From NCBI GenBank assembly GCA_963576565.1, contig OY755047.1, positions 6,294,931-6,358,930 of the forward strand: a DNA stretch of 64,000 nt, read 5' to 3'. How positions within the stretch are numbered: the stretch's first letter is position 1; each line of letters begins with the position of its first letter. Positions 42,023 to 53,085 of the stretch are shown one piece after another. The notes beneath the pieces are model-generated. The model searched no databases, was not told where the DNA came from, and was given only the letters and a program-made list of their open reading frames with translations. This DNA is from Aspidapion aeneum (taxonomy: Eukaryota; Arthropoda; Insecta; Coleoptera; Brentidae). Position numbers and translations under genes: made by a program.

Positions 42023-43377
42023 CAGTGGCTGGTGACCTTATAAATTGGGGGGGGGGGCGGCAGAAATTTAAATTGCATGAAAAATGAGATAAAAAAACTT
42101 ACCGAAACAATTCTATTTTAGTATTTTCCAAACAAGCAGCTACTTGGTGTAATTTTTAGTTTATTTATTTATAGATAATGTCCATTCGCCTTTCTTTTTT
42201 ATGGCCCCGTAGAGCAACCTCACAAATCCCACAGAATTTTAAACAATCTATTAACCTACTACGTATATGTGTAATTTTTATCACATTTTCATTATGTTCG
42301 GTAATGTCTTCCCTATAGGCACTATTCAATTGGCACCTAATATCAGTCTTGCCTAGCATAGAAAATTCTATGTGGTTATTTCAATCAATACTACTTACTT
42401 TGTGTGTTTTTAACTTTTACTAAAAGTGCTTGATATCACACATTCCCTTTGCCACCCACGCAGGATCACTTCGTGGATGGTTCATAACAAGACAAATAAA
42501 GCAAAAAAAAGCATTTAGTTTTTTACAACCGCACAACCAGTTTTCAGGATTCTGTAATTTTTTATTACTTGCACTAAAATTTTGGTTAATTTTTAGGATA
42601 TTAAGGTCCGGTCTATGTGGCCCTAAAAATTTTATTTGTAATCGAAGTTCATGTCAACGTATTTAAATTTGCACAGTTAATTATATAATCGACGGTATTT
42701 ATTTCCATTTAGAAAACAAACAAAAACAAACAATGGACAGGCGATCGGCAAGGCTTTTAACTACTGACTGACGTACCCCAAATCAAAACAAACTCATACG
42801 TCTTCACTAAGGATAGAACCGGCAACACGTAGGAAGGGCAACGAACGGTTTGACACGATGAATATCGCCGACGTCAACTAAAACAAACATTTCTCCCGCC
42901 CCCGCGCGAGAGCACTTACCCATACACCGCTGATAAACGGGTGAAAATGAAACCTTGCCCCGCGCGGCGCTGCCGGCTTGTAATTATTTACGCTAAAAAA
43001 AGTTTACCCAATTGAAGAGCAACTGGCCAAAATGCATTAAATCCATTTTTTGTAATTTTCGGGCTAAATATAAAAATGCTTTGCTTTTTTGTCAATCTAT
43101 AATGAAAACATCCCAATTCAATCAAAGCGCATTAAATCCATTGAGAATAGCCATAGGCAAACATCAACATCAACATCTTGATGTTTTTCTCAAAAAAAAC
43201 ATATTTTGGATTTAATGCATTTTGGTCAGTTGCTCCTCAATTGATCGCCTTTTGTTAACCACAGACAAAAAAAAAGTAGTAGTCGTGTCGTAAGGAAAAA
43301 CTTAACTTAATTTACTGTTTGTTGTCTAATTTTGGGAGGGCACTGGCACGTTGCCCTCCCTGTAGCACCCGCCACTG
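42023..43377 (-). mobile_element. Larger hAT element, minus-strand orientation
   Basis: The left end CAGTGGCTGGTGACC and right end CTGTAGCACCCGCCACTG are inverted repeats. No exact 8-bp duplication is visible. Instead both flanks carry GTACACTTTGG in similar contexts. On the complement, 42165-42359 encodes MLGKTDIRCQLNSAYREDI, then CLKFCGICEVALRGHKKE, matching the N-terminal part of hAT transposases of the DUF4371/ZMYM1-like type (LS.LID.LKFCG.FELALRGHDE). The rest of the transposase is deleted. A small element (43016-43237) is nested inside. Confidence 0.75.
43016..43237. mobile_element. 222-bp MITE nested in hAT (7-bp TSD)
   Basis: The ends AGAGCAACTGGCCAAAATGC and GCATTTTGGTCAGTTGCTCC form a 26-28-bp inverted repeat, flanked by CAATTGA at 43009-43015 and 43238-43244. 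The uninterrupted target is seen in the related hAT copies (near 27141 and 57147). No ORF of note. Confidence 0.8.
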
Positions 43378-43713
43378 CCTGGGACCTTATAGTACACTTT
43401 GGTATCCCCGAGTTGCTCGACGGGCCAATTCGGCGCTGTTACTATTATAGTCTGGTAACTTAAAACGGCCATTTTGCGCGATTAATGCCTCAGTCATTTG
43501 GCTCCTATTTGACGTCGTTAGAGTTGTAAAAATTATTTGGTTGCGTATTGTGTTTCTTTATAAATGTCAAACTGCTGAGTGGGTTTGGTTTGTTTATCGG
43601 GTCGTTACGTTATCGCGAAGCTCTATTTCCTTTAATTCGATATCGGTTTTCTTTTAAAAGGGCACGCTTGGAAAATTAATATTGTCTACACTAAAAAAAC
43701 AGTGCCATGCAGT

Positions 43714-44948
43714 CAGGGGCGGCTCGACCATAGGAGCGCTGGTGCGCGCGCACCCCCAGCAAAAATAAGAAAAAAAATAAATAGAAACTATTATTAAATA
43801 ATTACTGTTGTTTTTTATTTATTTTTTAATGATCCTGATCCCGCTAGTGGCATCTATCGGCCATTAACGGAAGTAATTAATATCTTTTCGAGTTGACGCT
43901 TGCTGCCGCATACGGTGGCCTTCGATCGCCTCGCCTCGTCTCGCTTGAATCTAGAGATATGAGAGGGCGGGCTTGAATCTGGAGGTGCGCGTGGATTCGG
44001 CGTTCCTCTTTAATCCAATTTTTGCCACGCAATTGGATCGGAAATGCTCGGGATATCGGCCGAGAAAAGGGCGGGCTGGTGCGCTAAATCAATACACACT
44101 TGCATCGTTTTTTTAGAGTTCTCAGCTGATTACTGTTTATATTATCGTTAGTATGCGTGGATCACGGTGGATAGAAATTATTTACGCAGTTTTTAAGTGA
44201 ATTTTATGCTGTTTTCGGCTTCTTGTTTGTACTTTTTGGGTTAATTATTATCTACAAGTGTCGAATATGTCTGAGGTAGTTATAAGTTCGGGTTCGGGTA
44301 ATCCTGGAAGTAATTCAAGACTTAATTCTGTACAAAACATTATAGCAAGCTTTTCCTCCTTTAAATTAAATCAAAAAATTGAAATTAAAAGATTAGGAAG
44401 GCCGACTCCAGAACTAGAATTATCGCAAACTTGCCCCAAAAGAAAAGAAGGTAGGAATTTTAAAAGATATTTACCAAAAAAACAACTGGATTTGTGGATG
44501 TGATGTTACAAACTCGTTATTATTATTATTTAAGGACTAGGAAACTAAACAAAAAGCAGGACTGACAAAAAGGTGCGTAATATCAATTTAACATTAATTT
44601 TCAGCCGATGACATTGAATCAATGTATACGAACATTACAATATGAATTGGTATTTGAATCAAAAGCTAAGATAAAACGGTTTTGTACATTGAATTAATGT
44701 TATCCATCGTTCGGCTAAAAACTAATATGTATGTATACTGTAGGTAATTTTTTTTGTGTAGGCATATTTTTATTTATTGGAGACCTGCTTTTTTTACTTT
44801 GACAATCTTATTACCTAGTGGGCACCATAAATTCTTTTATTTGGCTACAAATAAATATGCAAATTTTTTTAACTTTATTTATTTTAAATTTATTTCGACT
44901 CACTTATTATAGCGCACACCCATTCTTATACTTCACGAGCCGCTACTG
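43714..44948 (+). mobile_element. hAT element, internally deleted
   Basis: The ends CAGGGGCGGCTCG and CGAGCCGCTACTG are inverted repeats, with an exact duplication CATGCAGT at 43706-43713 and 44949-44956. 1235 bp. It carries the start of a transposase gene (44258 onward). Confidence 0.85.
44258..44503 (+). pseudogene. hAT transposase N-terminal fragment
   Basis: The reading starts MSNMSEVVISSGSG (or at the second Met) and continues IKRLGRPTPELELSQTCPK, then FKRYLPKKQLDLW. A frame change at about 44495 continues as CDVTNSLLLLFKD. This resembles the region before and at the start of the TTF-type zinc finger in ZMYM1-like hAT transposases (LGRPTPDL..., then W.C.DVTNSL.CFPC). The catalytic domain is missing, so the protein is not functional. 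Confidence 0.55.
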
Positions 44949-45026
44949 CATGCAGTTCAAATCATAGCAGGGTAAGCCAAATTGGCATTGTTTTGCCACT
45001 TGCATGCTTACTGTAAAAACTCTATA

Positions 45027-46073
45027 CAGTGCAGACTCGATAATCCGAAGTAATAAAAACCAAGGCCATTCGGATTAGCAAATAATTCGGATTACCGAAG
45101 CAGTTCTTTTTGATTAAAATTTTTATTATGAAACGCGTTTTTTCCGGCAACATTTTCCAGTAGAGGGCCGATTCGTCTGCGTTGTATATTTGAGTAGCCA
45201 CAAGATTTAATTACCTTACCTTCTCTTTAAATGTAGTCAAGAAAGGATTGACGACACTTTGATTATTGGATGGTTCTTCGCCGATCACTTTTACAGCACG
45301 AAGACTATACGTTTTTCGAAAGTTACAAATCCACCCCCTGCTAGCTCTAAAATTATCATTTCCATATGTTTCGGTAACAAACTGTCTTGCTTTAGCAGAT
45401 AAAATTTGAAATTGAGACATGCCTCGCTCTTTGTCTACAAAACCATGCATAGAAACAAGTTTCACGATATTCAGCTTTTCGTAAATTTTTTCTGTGGTTT
45501 GGGCCAGAATCACATTGACCAATAAATCTAAAAAAAATACACAATTCTACAAAGAAAACCACTAAAATTGATTTAAAATTAATCCTACCTGTCGATTTTA
45601 GGCTTTTTCTTTTTTATGTCACAGATTGTAGATCTTCCAACCCCATACTCAGCGGCCAACACTTTTCCACTTTCACCCTTGTTAACTTTTAATAATGTCT
45701 TGTGTTTTCTTTTAGGGGGCATTTTTATTTAAGTAAATATTAAAATAAAAACCCACTTATAGCACCTAAAATGGCATTACAAACATCCCATGTAACAAGC
45801 AAAGCATTATCACTACTCAAAAGCGTACAAAAGCAGTGAAAGAAAATGCTGCACACCTGTTTAATGTGAATCCCAGATATAAACAAAAGGGTAATTGGGG
45901 GAATCCCTGAAAATCTAGTCTTAATTTCTATAGGAAATAGGCCTAAAAGTACAGGTTCGGATTATCGAGTACTATGAAATTCGGATTACAGAGTACCCAA
46001 TGTATTGAAAATGCTTGTTCGGACTACTGAGGAATTCGGATTATCGAATGTTCGGATTATCGAGTCTGCACTG
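45027..46073 (-). mobile_element. Tigger-like element with DNA-binding exons
   Basis: The ends CAGTGCAGACTCGATAATCC and GGATTATCGAGTCTGCACTG are exact inverted repeats flanked by TA (45025-45026 and 46074-46075). The motif ATTCGGATTA recurs near both ends. It is 1047 bp and carries only the N-terminal, DNA-binding part of a transposase. The DDE catalytic part is deleted. Confidence 0.9.
45211..45722 (-). pseudogene. Tigger transposase DNA-binding region
   Basis: On the complement, the first open stretch starts at 45722 (MPPKRKHKTLLKV, then LAAEYGVGRSTICDIKK), a psq/CENP-B-type helix-turn-helix. It reaches a GT near 45588. A second stretch (45522 to 45211) contains MSQFQILSAKARQFVTET and FRASRGWICNFRK, the CENP-B-type second HTH of Tigger and jerky transposases. 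An intron between them is plausible, but the phase was not resolved. The DDE domain is absent. Confidence 0.75.
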
Positions 46074-46344
46074 TATAACCAAATACTAGAGACCTATTGC
46101 CAGGGGGGGCAAACGCCCCCCCTCCCCTCTGCGCTTGGCGCCCCTGGCGTCCTTTGAGAAAAAAATCTTCGCCCCCCCCCGCCCTTTTATCTACGACACG
46201 CTACTGAATATCACGTGACATCTGTCATTTAATGTTGCATTTATAGAGGATAAGGGCGTGCAAAAGGTCACAATTAAAATAAAATAGGCAACATTGAAGC
46301 CCTTAAAAAAATCTAACCAATTTACTATAGCTATGAATTATGAG

Positions 46345-46797
46345 GCTTCGGAACGAAATAGCGATGTACAAAATAGCGGGTATTAAAATAGCGGTTTTGA
46401 AATAGCGACAATCAAAATAGCGATGTAACGAAAGAGCGAATATCAAAATAGCGATGTAACAAAATAGCAACTATCAAAATAGCGACTATCAAAATAACGA
46501 TGTAACAAAATAGCGACTCAGCATATTTAAAAAAAAAACTTCCCCGACTTTTTATCCGGGATCCTAGAGGGTATGCGAATCCCAACCAAATCGAACCGAA
46601 CCGAACTGAACTAAACCGAACCGAATTCGGTTGGGTTCAGTTCGGTTCGGTTGGTATTTACACCCTCTAAGATCCCAGAAAAGAAGTCGTGCGTTATTTT
46701 CTATTTTGATACATCGCTATTTTGATAGTCGCACTTTCATTACATCGCTATTTTGATGTTGTGCCATTTTGTACTTCGCTATTTCGTTCCAGTGCCG
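46345..46797. repeat. Palindromic element with AAAATAGCGA repeats
   Basis: The left half (46350-46516) holds about ten imperfect 15-16-bp units like AAAATAGCGATGTAAC. The right half (46696-46795) holds the complementary units (TACATCGCTATTTTGATAGT). The ends GGAACGAAATAGCGATG and CGCTATTTCGTTCC pair. The centre has its own palindrome of CGAACCGAACCG words (46585-46655). Confidence 0.75.
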
Positions 46798-46843
46798 AGG
46801 TATGAAATTGAGATGATTCTGCCCAACTTTGGAAAATGGCAGT

Positions 46844-47660
46844 AACTAAAATGTCGGTTTAGAACGTTTTTCTACATTGTCCGACGCCTATTCTCCACCT
46901 TCTTCGATCCTGAAAATCATCTTCTGTCAGATTTTTTTGACTCATTGATCTTTGGATTGACTGTTGCTATTCTAGTTTAGGACGCCCTCTTTTTCTGCGT
47001 ACTATTGGTTGCCATTCTGGGACCTGCTTTGGTAATCCTTCGTCGTTCATCCGTTGTACATGACCGTACCATATTAGTTGCTTTTTAGTGAAGTCATCCG
47101 TTATGCTTCCCTCGATTCCCATTATTTCTTTTATGATCTCATTTCTTATATGATCTATTCTAGATATTCTCATTGATCTTCTTATTGCATCCATTTCGAC
47201 ACTTTCCATTTTTGTTTTGTATTTTTCTGTGACGCGACAAGTCTCTATTCCATACAATAGCGTGCTTTTTACCATTGTTTCATATATGTTAAATTTTACA
47301 TTCTTTTTTATCTCTCTGCTCCACAAAATACTGTTAAGACATCCAATAACCTTTTTTGCTTTTACTATTCCTTTTTCCAATTCTTTACAGTCTGTTCTTG
47401 TCTTATCAAAGGTGACATCCAAGTATACATACTCATTGCATGGAGATATTGTTTGTTCATTTTCTAGTACTCACTCACTTGATTCGTTTCCAATACATAA
47501 GTACTGTGTCTTGTCCACGTTCACTGTTAATCCCCACTATTGGTATTCTTCCATTAACTTTCTCATAATATACTCCATGTCTTCTTTATCATTAGCCACA
47601 ATTACTTGGTCGTTAGCAAACTGTAGTGTGTATATGTTAAATGGGTCGTTAAGTTGTGTA
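46844..47660 (-). pseudogene. (TAG)n-tailed LINE remnant
   Basis: The complement of 46967-47422 encodes VTFDKTRTDCKELEKGIVK, YETMVKSTLLYGIETC and QLIWYGHVQRMNDEGL. Further upstream (towards 47660) the box C and EYQ.WGLTVN region is present with stops. It is the C-terminal half of the RT ORF. Confidence 0.75.
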
Positions 47661-47759
47661 AGTGTGTAATTATTTTATATTTGTCGCCTATATTCAACCT
47701 AAATAAATGGATCCATGACGGATCTGATACCTTCCTATTATCACACTTCAAGTGAAGCT

Positions 47760-48330
47760 ATGATATATATCAGCCTTAAAAACAGTTATTTGTAAATATC
47801 TCAGAAACTAAAGCCCTACGAAGCTTTTGGTTATAATACAAATTATTAAACAAAATGTTTTCTACTATATTCCGAAAACCGCATATTGATGCGATGCTCC
47901 GGTAAACAGTTTTTATTTTTTAAATTGTCAAAAAACTGTCATTAGTATTCATGGTTTATGGCAAAAATGTAATCAGCTCGTTAGAGTGTCGAACACTATT
48001 TTAATTTTATAAAAATCGGTTTAGCGGTTTAGGAGACCCCATGAGTCCGTGTTTTATGCTATTTTATGTTTGCATTCATGAAATATGTGGAAAATATCCA
48101 AAAAAACCTTAGCTTCGGGGGGGGGGGGCGGGCCCCCCAGGCCTCCCCCGTATATACGCCACTGGGAGCTATCGTGCTACGGACAGACACACACACACAG
48201 ACAGACATCACGACGATATTACTAAGATATGTCAAAATACACAATTTCGGCGTTATTCCAAAAAAACATTTTTTTTTCGAAAATAATACCTTCTCTAGCC
48301 ATTGCTGCGCGGGCTAGGAAGGTAAAAAGC
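47760..48330 (-). repeat. AGCAATGGCTAG-family repeat, split by hAT MITE
   Basis: Reverse orientation. CTAGCCATTGCTGCGCGGGC lies near 48293-48312, TTTCGGCGTTATT near 48245, and the ATCGGTTTAGCGGTTTAGGAG segment near 48014-48034. The truncated hAT copy (48037-48164, ending TATATACGCCACTG) sits inside GGAGCTATCG. The far end (47880-47900) contains the sequence equivalent to the MITE copy 3 target. Confidence 0.65.
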
Positions 48331-48638
48331 AATTGTTATAATTTATCAGTTGTAGATATTCGATAAAACATTAAGTGCTCCTTGGAAAAAGTAAATTTAT
48401 AGTTAAAGTCGTTTTCCCACAAATTTGCTAATTGCAGATTCCACCTTTCTCCATAGTCACAGAGAACATAAAATGATTAGTAATCAGTGATGTAACTCAA
48501 CATTTTTTTGCTACAAACCGTTAAAAACATTCCACCCCTAAACGTTTACCATGTTTCACCCTAATACATCCGATCGAGTCTAATTTATTTTTCCTATTGA
48601 CTGCAATAAATTTTCAATAGTATTCCCCCTCCTCTACC

Positions 48639-48824
48639 CAAGCGCTGATTTGAGTGGGGGGTAACGGGGTAATTATACCCTTTCCCCCCAAAAAAAAGTA
48701 TGCAGTTTTTGTTAACAATTAAGGGGCAAAGAGAAGTATTACACCCCCCCTAGAAAAAAAATATATTACAAATACTTTTTTCGTCGACTATTACCCCCTA
48801 GATTTTAACCCAGAACCGCGCTGG
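48639..48824. mobile_element. hAT-type MITE, CAAGCGC family
   Basis: The ends CAAGCGCTGATTTG and CAGAACCGCGCTGG are imperfect inverted repeats, with an exact 8-bp duplication CCTCTACC at 48631-48638 and 48825-48832. 186 bp, non-coding. Same TIR family as 60747-62316. Confidence 0.8.
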
Positions 48825-48832
48825 CCTCTACC

Positions 48833-50526
48833 AAGCCTAAGCCCCCTCTTAAAATCAGAGGCTTGACACCCTATAAATTTTACATAGGTTTTTGAACTCA
48901 TGCATATAACACACACAGAAAAAAAAGGATTAAGTAGCCATATAAATCAAATTTTGGGCAAACATCACACCGCACGTTGATAATTATCTCAGAAACAATA
49001 AAAGATAGTCCCTTATCTTTCAGCTCGGAAAGCTCGATTATAAAAAGTCTGTTTGTTCTTTTGAACGTTGGGAATTCATAGACATTTTAAATTAAAAAAA
49101 AGAGTCCATTTCTTTTTCACCTTCCTCAGCAAACGAAAACAAAATCGGCAAATTTTCAATGTTTTTTTGCTTTTAACCAGTAGGTAAATAGTGTTTATGA
49201 ATATTACGCAACCCTACAATAAAAAAAACCATTAAATTTACTTGTAACCACTAGTCGCAGTTGAGTACAAAATTTATAGGTGTACCTGTAATAATGTACG
49301 ACATGCTTCAACTTTTAGTTTTGATGCTCAAAGCGCACTTACGAAATTATACAGTTTTGTATTTTTATAAATCAGGTTATTGGGTAATTTTGTACCCAAC
49401 TGCGACTAGTAGTTACAAGTAAATTTAGCGGTTGGGTGTTTTTTTTATTATTATTTTTTTTATTTCCAACTTTTATGTTTAATTCTTAGCTTTACCCAAA
49501 AAGTACGTGTAGATTTTCTACGGATGCGAACAGTGTTACCTTCCATTGAGTGATGGTGCGGGAGGAGAGAGGGAGGAGGGAACTAGTAAAATGGTGTCGA
49601 AAAAATCTTAAAGCGTGTGCAGAAAGAACTTTTGAAATTGCTTTATATTTGTGAAAATTATAGCTATAACTATTATTAATAAGGAGGGCGGTGAGGAGAG
49701 AGGAAGAGACGGAGGGGGGCTAGTAAAATGGTGTTGGATAGAAAATCTGAAAGCTTATGCAGAAAGAATTTTTCAAATCGCCCTATATTTGATAAAATTA
49801 TGCTAATATGGTTTTGAATAGGGTGGGGCGAATGACAGGACGGGCGATGGGTGGGAGAAGGGAGGACTATAAAGTAACTACAGCAAATTAGAGGACATTT
49901 GCAATGGGTGATCAAAGGAATTTAAATAAAATCGCCTAAAATTTAGATAATTTGTATGCCTTTAAGCCTACATCATGTGACAAAATGGCGTCTGAAGACC
50001 GCCATGTTGATTCCTGTTTAAAAAAATATAGCCTATATAGTCCAACTTATACCCATTTGTAATGACGTCATTTTTGTTTATCTTTGTTTAGTATATTATA
50101 AACAGCGGTGACAATAAACTTTAAAAAAAAAAGTAGTATCTATGATTCAAATAGGTAGGTAATTGGTTGTGTGAAGTATCCGTCACTGTCAATCAAAAAA
50201 CATTGATTGGCAAAAATATCTACGCCATAGCATCTTCGGGATCAGTAGCAATTCAACGACACCTTTTTTGTCAAAATCGGTTCAGCCGTTTAGCCTCTAA
50301 CGTGACACAAACATACGGAATATTACGTATATGTATATATAAAATTAATTTAATAATAAAAAAAATGTATATGAATTTTTTTTTATTGAGAAAGTCACAT
50401 TTTTTAAAACGCTGAAATACGGGCGGGCCAGGGACTCTAGGGGCAGCTGTCTCTGGGCGGGCTTATTTTAACAGTAGAACTATCGTACAAATTTTCAGGT
50501 CTCTTCGTTTTTGAAATATAGGAACT
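48833..50526. other. Repeat fragments, no gene seen
   Basis: An inverted pair of TAAATTTACTTGTAAC / GTTACAAGTAAATTTA (49231-49433) lies here. A purine-rich tandem relative of 18771-19290 occupies 49550-49880. A stretch near 49975-50310 (CCGCCATGTTGATTCCTGTT, ATCAGTAGCAATTCAACGAC, TCGGTTCAGCCGTTTAGCCT) is shared with 19.31-19.45 kb. No gene. Confidence 0.5.
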
Positions 50527-51243
50527 TACTACACACTACAGTTTGCTGACGACCAAGTAATTGTAGCTAATGCTAAAGGAGACATGGAGTATATGATGAG
50601 AAAGTTAATGGAAAAATACCAAAAGTGGGGGTTAACAGTGAACGTGTACAAGATACAGAACTTGTACTGGAAACGAATGAAGTGAGTTAGAACTAGACAA
50701 TGGACAAACAATATCTCCATGCAATGAGTATGTATACTTGGGTGTCACATTTGATAAGACAGAAACAGACTGTAATGAACTGAAAAAAAGAATAGTAAAA
50801 GTAAAAATAAGTTACTGGATGTTTAACAGTATTTTATAAAGCAGAGAGAAAAAACAAACAGCACGCTGTTGTATGGAATAGGGACTTTTCGCGTAACAGA
50901 AAAATACAAAACAAAAATGGAAAGTGTCGAAATAGATGCAATAAGAAGATCAATGAGAATATCTAGAACAGATCATATAAGAAATGAGACCATAAAAGAA
51001 AGAATGGGAATCGAGGGAAGCAGAACGGCTGATATCACTAAAAGACAACTGATATGGTACGGCCATGTACAAAGGATGAACGACGAAATATTACCAAAGC
51101 AGGTTCTAGAATGGCAACCAATAGTCAATCCAAAGAACAATGTGTCAAAAAAACCTGACAGAAGATGATTGTCAGGATCGAAGGAGGTGGAGAATAGGCG
51201 TCGGACAACGTAGAAAAGCGTTCTAAACCAACATAGTAGTACA
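50527..51243 (+). pseudogene. (TAG)n-tailed LINE remnant
   Basis: It starts within box C (LQFADDQVIVANAKG-like in one frame). Then come WGLTVNV and, after frame breaks, 50869-51168 with KMESVEIDAIRRSMRISRTD and QLIWYGHVQRMNDEIL. The 3' end reads CATAGTAGTACAAG. Confidence 0.75.
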
Positions 51244-51842
51244 AGTAATAACCTTTAATATCAATCTTTGTTTATTCTAACCGTTTACTTATCTATGGTT
51301 GGATCCTCCCCCCAGAAAAATTGTCTGGTCTGTGATATGACTCTCGCTCTCGAGACTGTTTTTAACAGATTTTTAATTTGAAAGATATAAATCTTGGAAG
51401 AAGCCAAAATCTTTTATTAAAATCTGCACTCTATATCCGAAAGTGCTTTTCGTTTAGTTTTTAGACAAGTTTATTTCTATATTGTGTAACTACAGTGCGG
51501 ACACCTCTATTAAGCGGACACTTTCTTTAGGCGGACAAATTTGTTGGAACCAAGCTTTTTCCTATTTCTTTACATGTAAAATTCACTCCTATAACCGGAC
51601 ACTCTAATAACCGGACGCGGAAAATTTTTTTTGGTTAAAAAATTCTGAAACTTCCATTAAGCGGGGCGCTGCACGACATAGTAAAAAATATTTAAAAATT
51701 AAATTTTTAATTTTTTTTTTTTTTAATGCGAAATACTTCTGTCGTACATATTTTATTCGGCGGGGGCGGAACTGCTGTGTTTTATTTTTATTGTTCAATT
51801 GGGTAGTAATAGATCTTTTTGAAATAGTGCCTAGTAAAAATG

Positions 51843-52655
51843 AACCTAAGCTCACACTAAGTACTGTAGTTATAGTGTACGTGTGAGCTAATATAACTAA
51901 AAACTGAAATATATTTTATGCAACTCCAGACTCAATTACCTTTCGTTTGATACCACACAAGCCATGTTTTGCCTTAAACTCTAATTTTTAAAATCTACCC
52001 CCACCCTTAAAAAAGTTCCGTACAAAACGTACCTAACCGTTCCGTACAAAACGTACCTAACCGTTCCGTACAAAACGTACCTAACCGTTCCGTACAAAAC
52101 GTACCTAACCGTTCCGTACAAAACGTACCTAACCGTTCCGTACAAAACGTACCGGAGTTTAACAAAATACATTGTAGTTTTTGTTTTTTTAAGGGTGGGG
52201 GTGGATTTCAAAAAGTCAAAACTTGGCTTGTGTGGTATCAAACAAAAGGTAATTTAGTGTGGAGTTGAATAAAATATATTTCAGTTTTTAGTTATATTAA
52301 CTCACACCTACACTATAACTATAGTACCTAGTGTGAGCTTAGGGGCTCATATATTGGCAGAGTATTTTAATGGGACCACCACGGCCCAAGACTCAGCCTA
52401 GGTACCAAATTTCATTTAAATCGGACAAGCGGTTTTTGAGTTATGCGAGTTGGTCGTTACAGACAGACAGACAGACAGACATACAGACAGGCAGACAGAC
52501 AGACAGACAGACAGACAGCAAGACAAAAAAGTTTCAAAATCATCTGAAACGCAAAGATATATAAAAATTTTTGAAATCGGAGCAACTTTTTTTTTCTCGA
52601 AAAAATTAGGATCACCATAGCTCACACTACTATAGTATAGTATATGTGTGAGCTA
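51843..52655. repeat. Inverted pair of composite repeat around a minisatellite
   Basis: The left arm (51843-52014) and the start of the right arm (52154-52350) are reverse complements: AGCTCACACTAAGTACTGTA, TTACCTTTCGTTTGATACCA and ACCCCCACCCTTAAAAAA have partners on the right. Between them lies the 24-bp minisatellite. Further right are a GACA microsatellite (52459-52518) and a terminal hairpin (52620-52655). Confidence 0.75.
52015..52153. repeat. 24-bp minisatellite (5.8 units)
   Basis: The unit GTTCCGTACAAAACGTACCT plus AACC begins at 52015, 52039, 52063, 52087, 52111 and 52135 (last unit 19 bp), with no mismatch seen. Each unit contains the small inverted repeat GTAC/GTAC. The ORF repeating YVLYGTVR on the minus strand is a by-product. 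Confidence 0.95.
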
Positions 52656-52862
52656 AAATGGAAGTTGTTAACTTTTCGGAGAAGGAACATCTATCAGCAC
52701 GAAAGTTCGCTGAGAAATTTAATATCGGAAAAACACAAGTAGCGGAAAGTGTTAATAAATATAATATATTGAAATTCCGCAATTCCCTCTTATAAGCGGA
52801 CACCTCCAATAAGCGGACAAAATCGACGGACACATGAGTGTCCGCTTATGGGAGGAGGCTTC

Positions 52863-53047
52863 ACGGTATATAGAAAAAAGTTTCGTGGTGGGCCCGAGAC
52901 AGTTTTGGGGGGGGGGGCCTGGGACCCCATGAGGCCGTTTTTTATGCTATTTTATGTTTATATTCATAAAATATGTGAAAAATATCTAAAAAAATCTTAG
53001 GATCGAGGGGGGCTGGGTCCCCAGGCCCCCCTTTATATACGCCACTG
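52863..53047. mobile_element. Truncated hAT MITE
   Basis: From TATATAGAAAAAAGTTTCGT to TATATACGCCACTG it belongs to the same family as 1331-1522. Its left terminus merges with the end of the Tigger-like element. The AGCAATGGCTAG-family repeat (53050-53085, reverse) follows directly. Confidence 0.65.
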
Positions 53048-53085
53048 CCTTCTCTGGCCATTGCTGCGCGGGCTAGGAAGGTATA

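Larger units (their letters stand above)
51493..52866. mobile_element. Tigger-like element with nested hairpin repeat
   Basis: The left end CAGTGCGGACACCTCTATTA has TA before it. The right end GGAGGAGGCTTCACGG is diverged, with TA after. The family words TTAGGCGGACAAATTTGTTG and CCGGACACTCTAATAACCGG are on the left. The region 52659-52780 encodes MEVVNFSEKEHLSARKFAEK, then FNIGKTQVAESVNKYN, a psq-type HTH of a Tigger transposase. The composite hairpin repeat (51843-52655) sits inside, apparently flanked by AAAATG. Confidence 0.7.

Noticed and set aside
52015..52153. Possible CRISPR-like array
   Set aside because: The 24-bp units are contiguous with no spacers, and the host is a eukaryote.
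51981..52241. ORF with repeated YVLYGTVR
   Set aside because: The repeat unit is a multiple of three, so an open frame arises automatically from the 24-bp minisatellite.
52416..52625. ORFs of CLSV / RQTD repeats
   Set aside because: Translations of a GACA/GTCT microsatellite.
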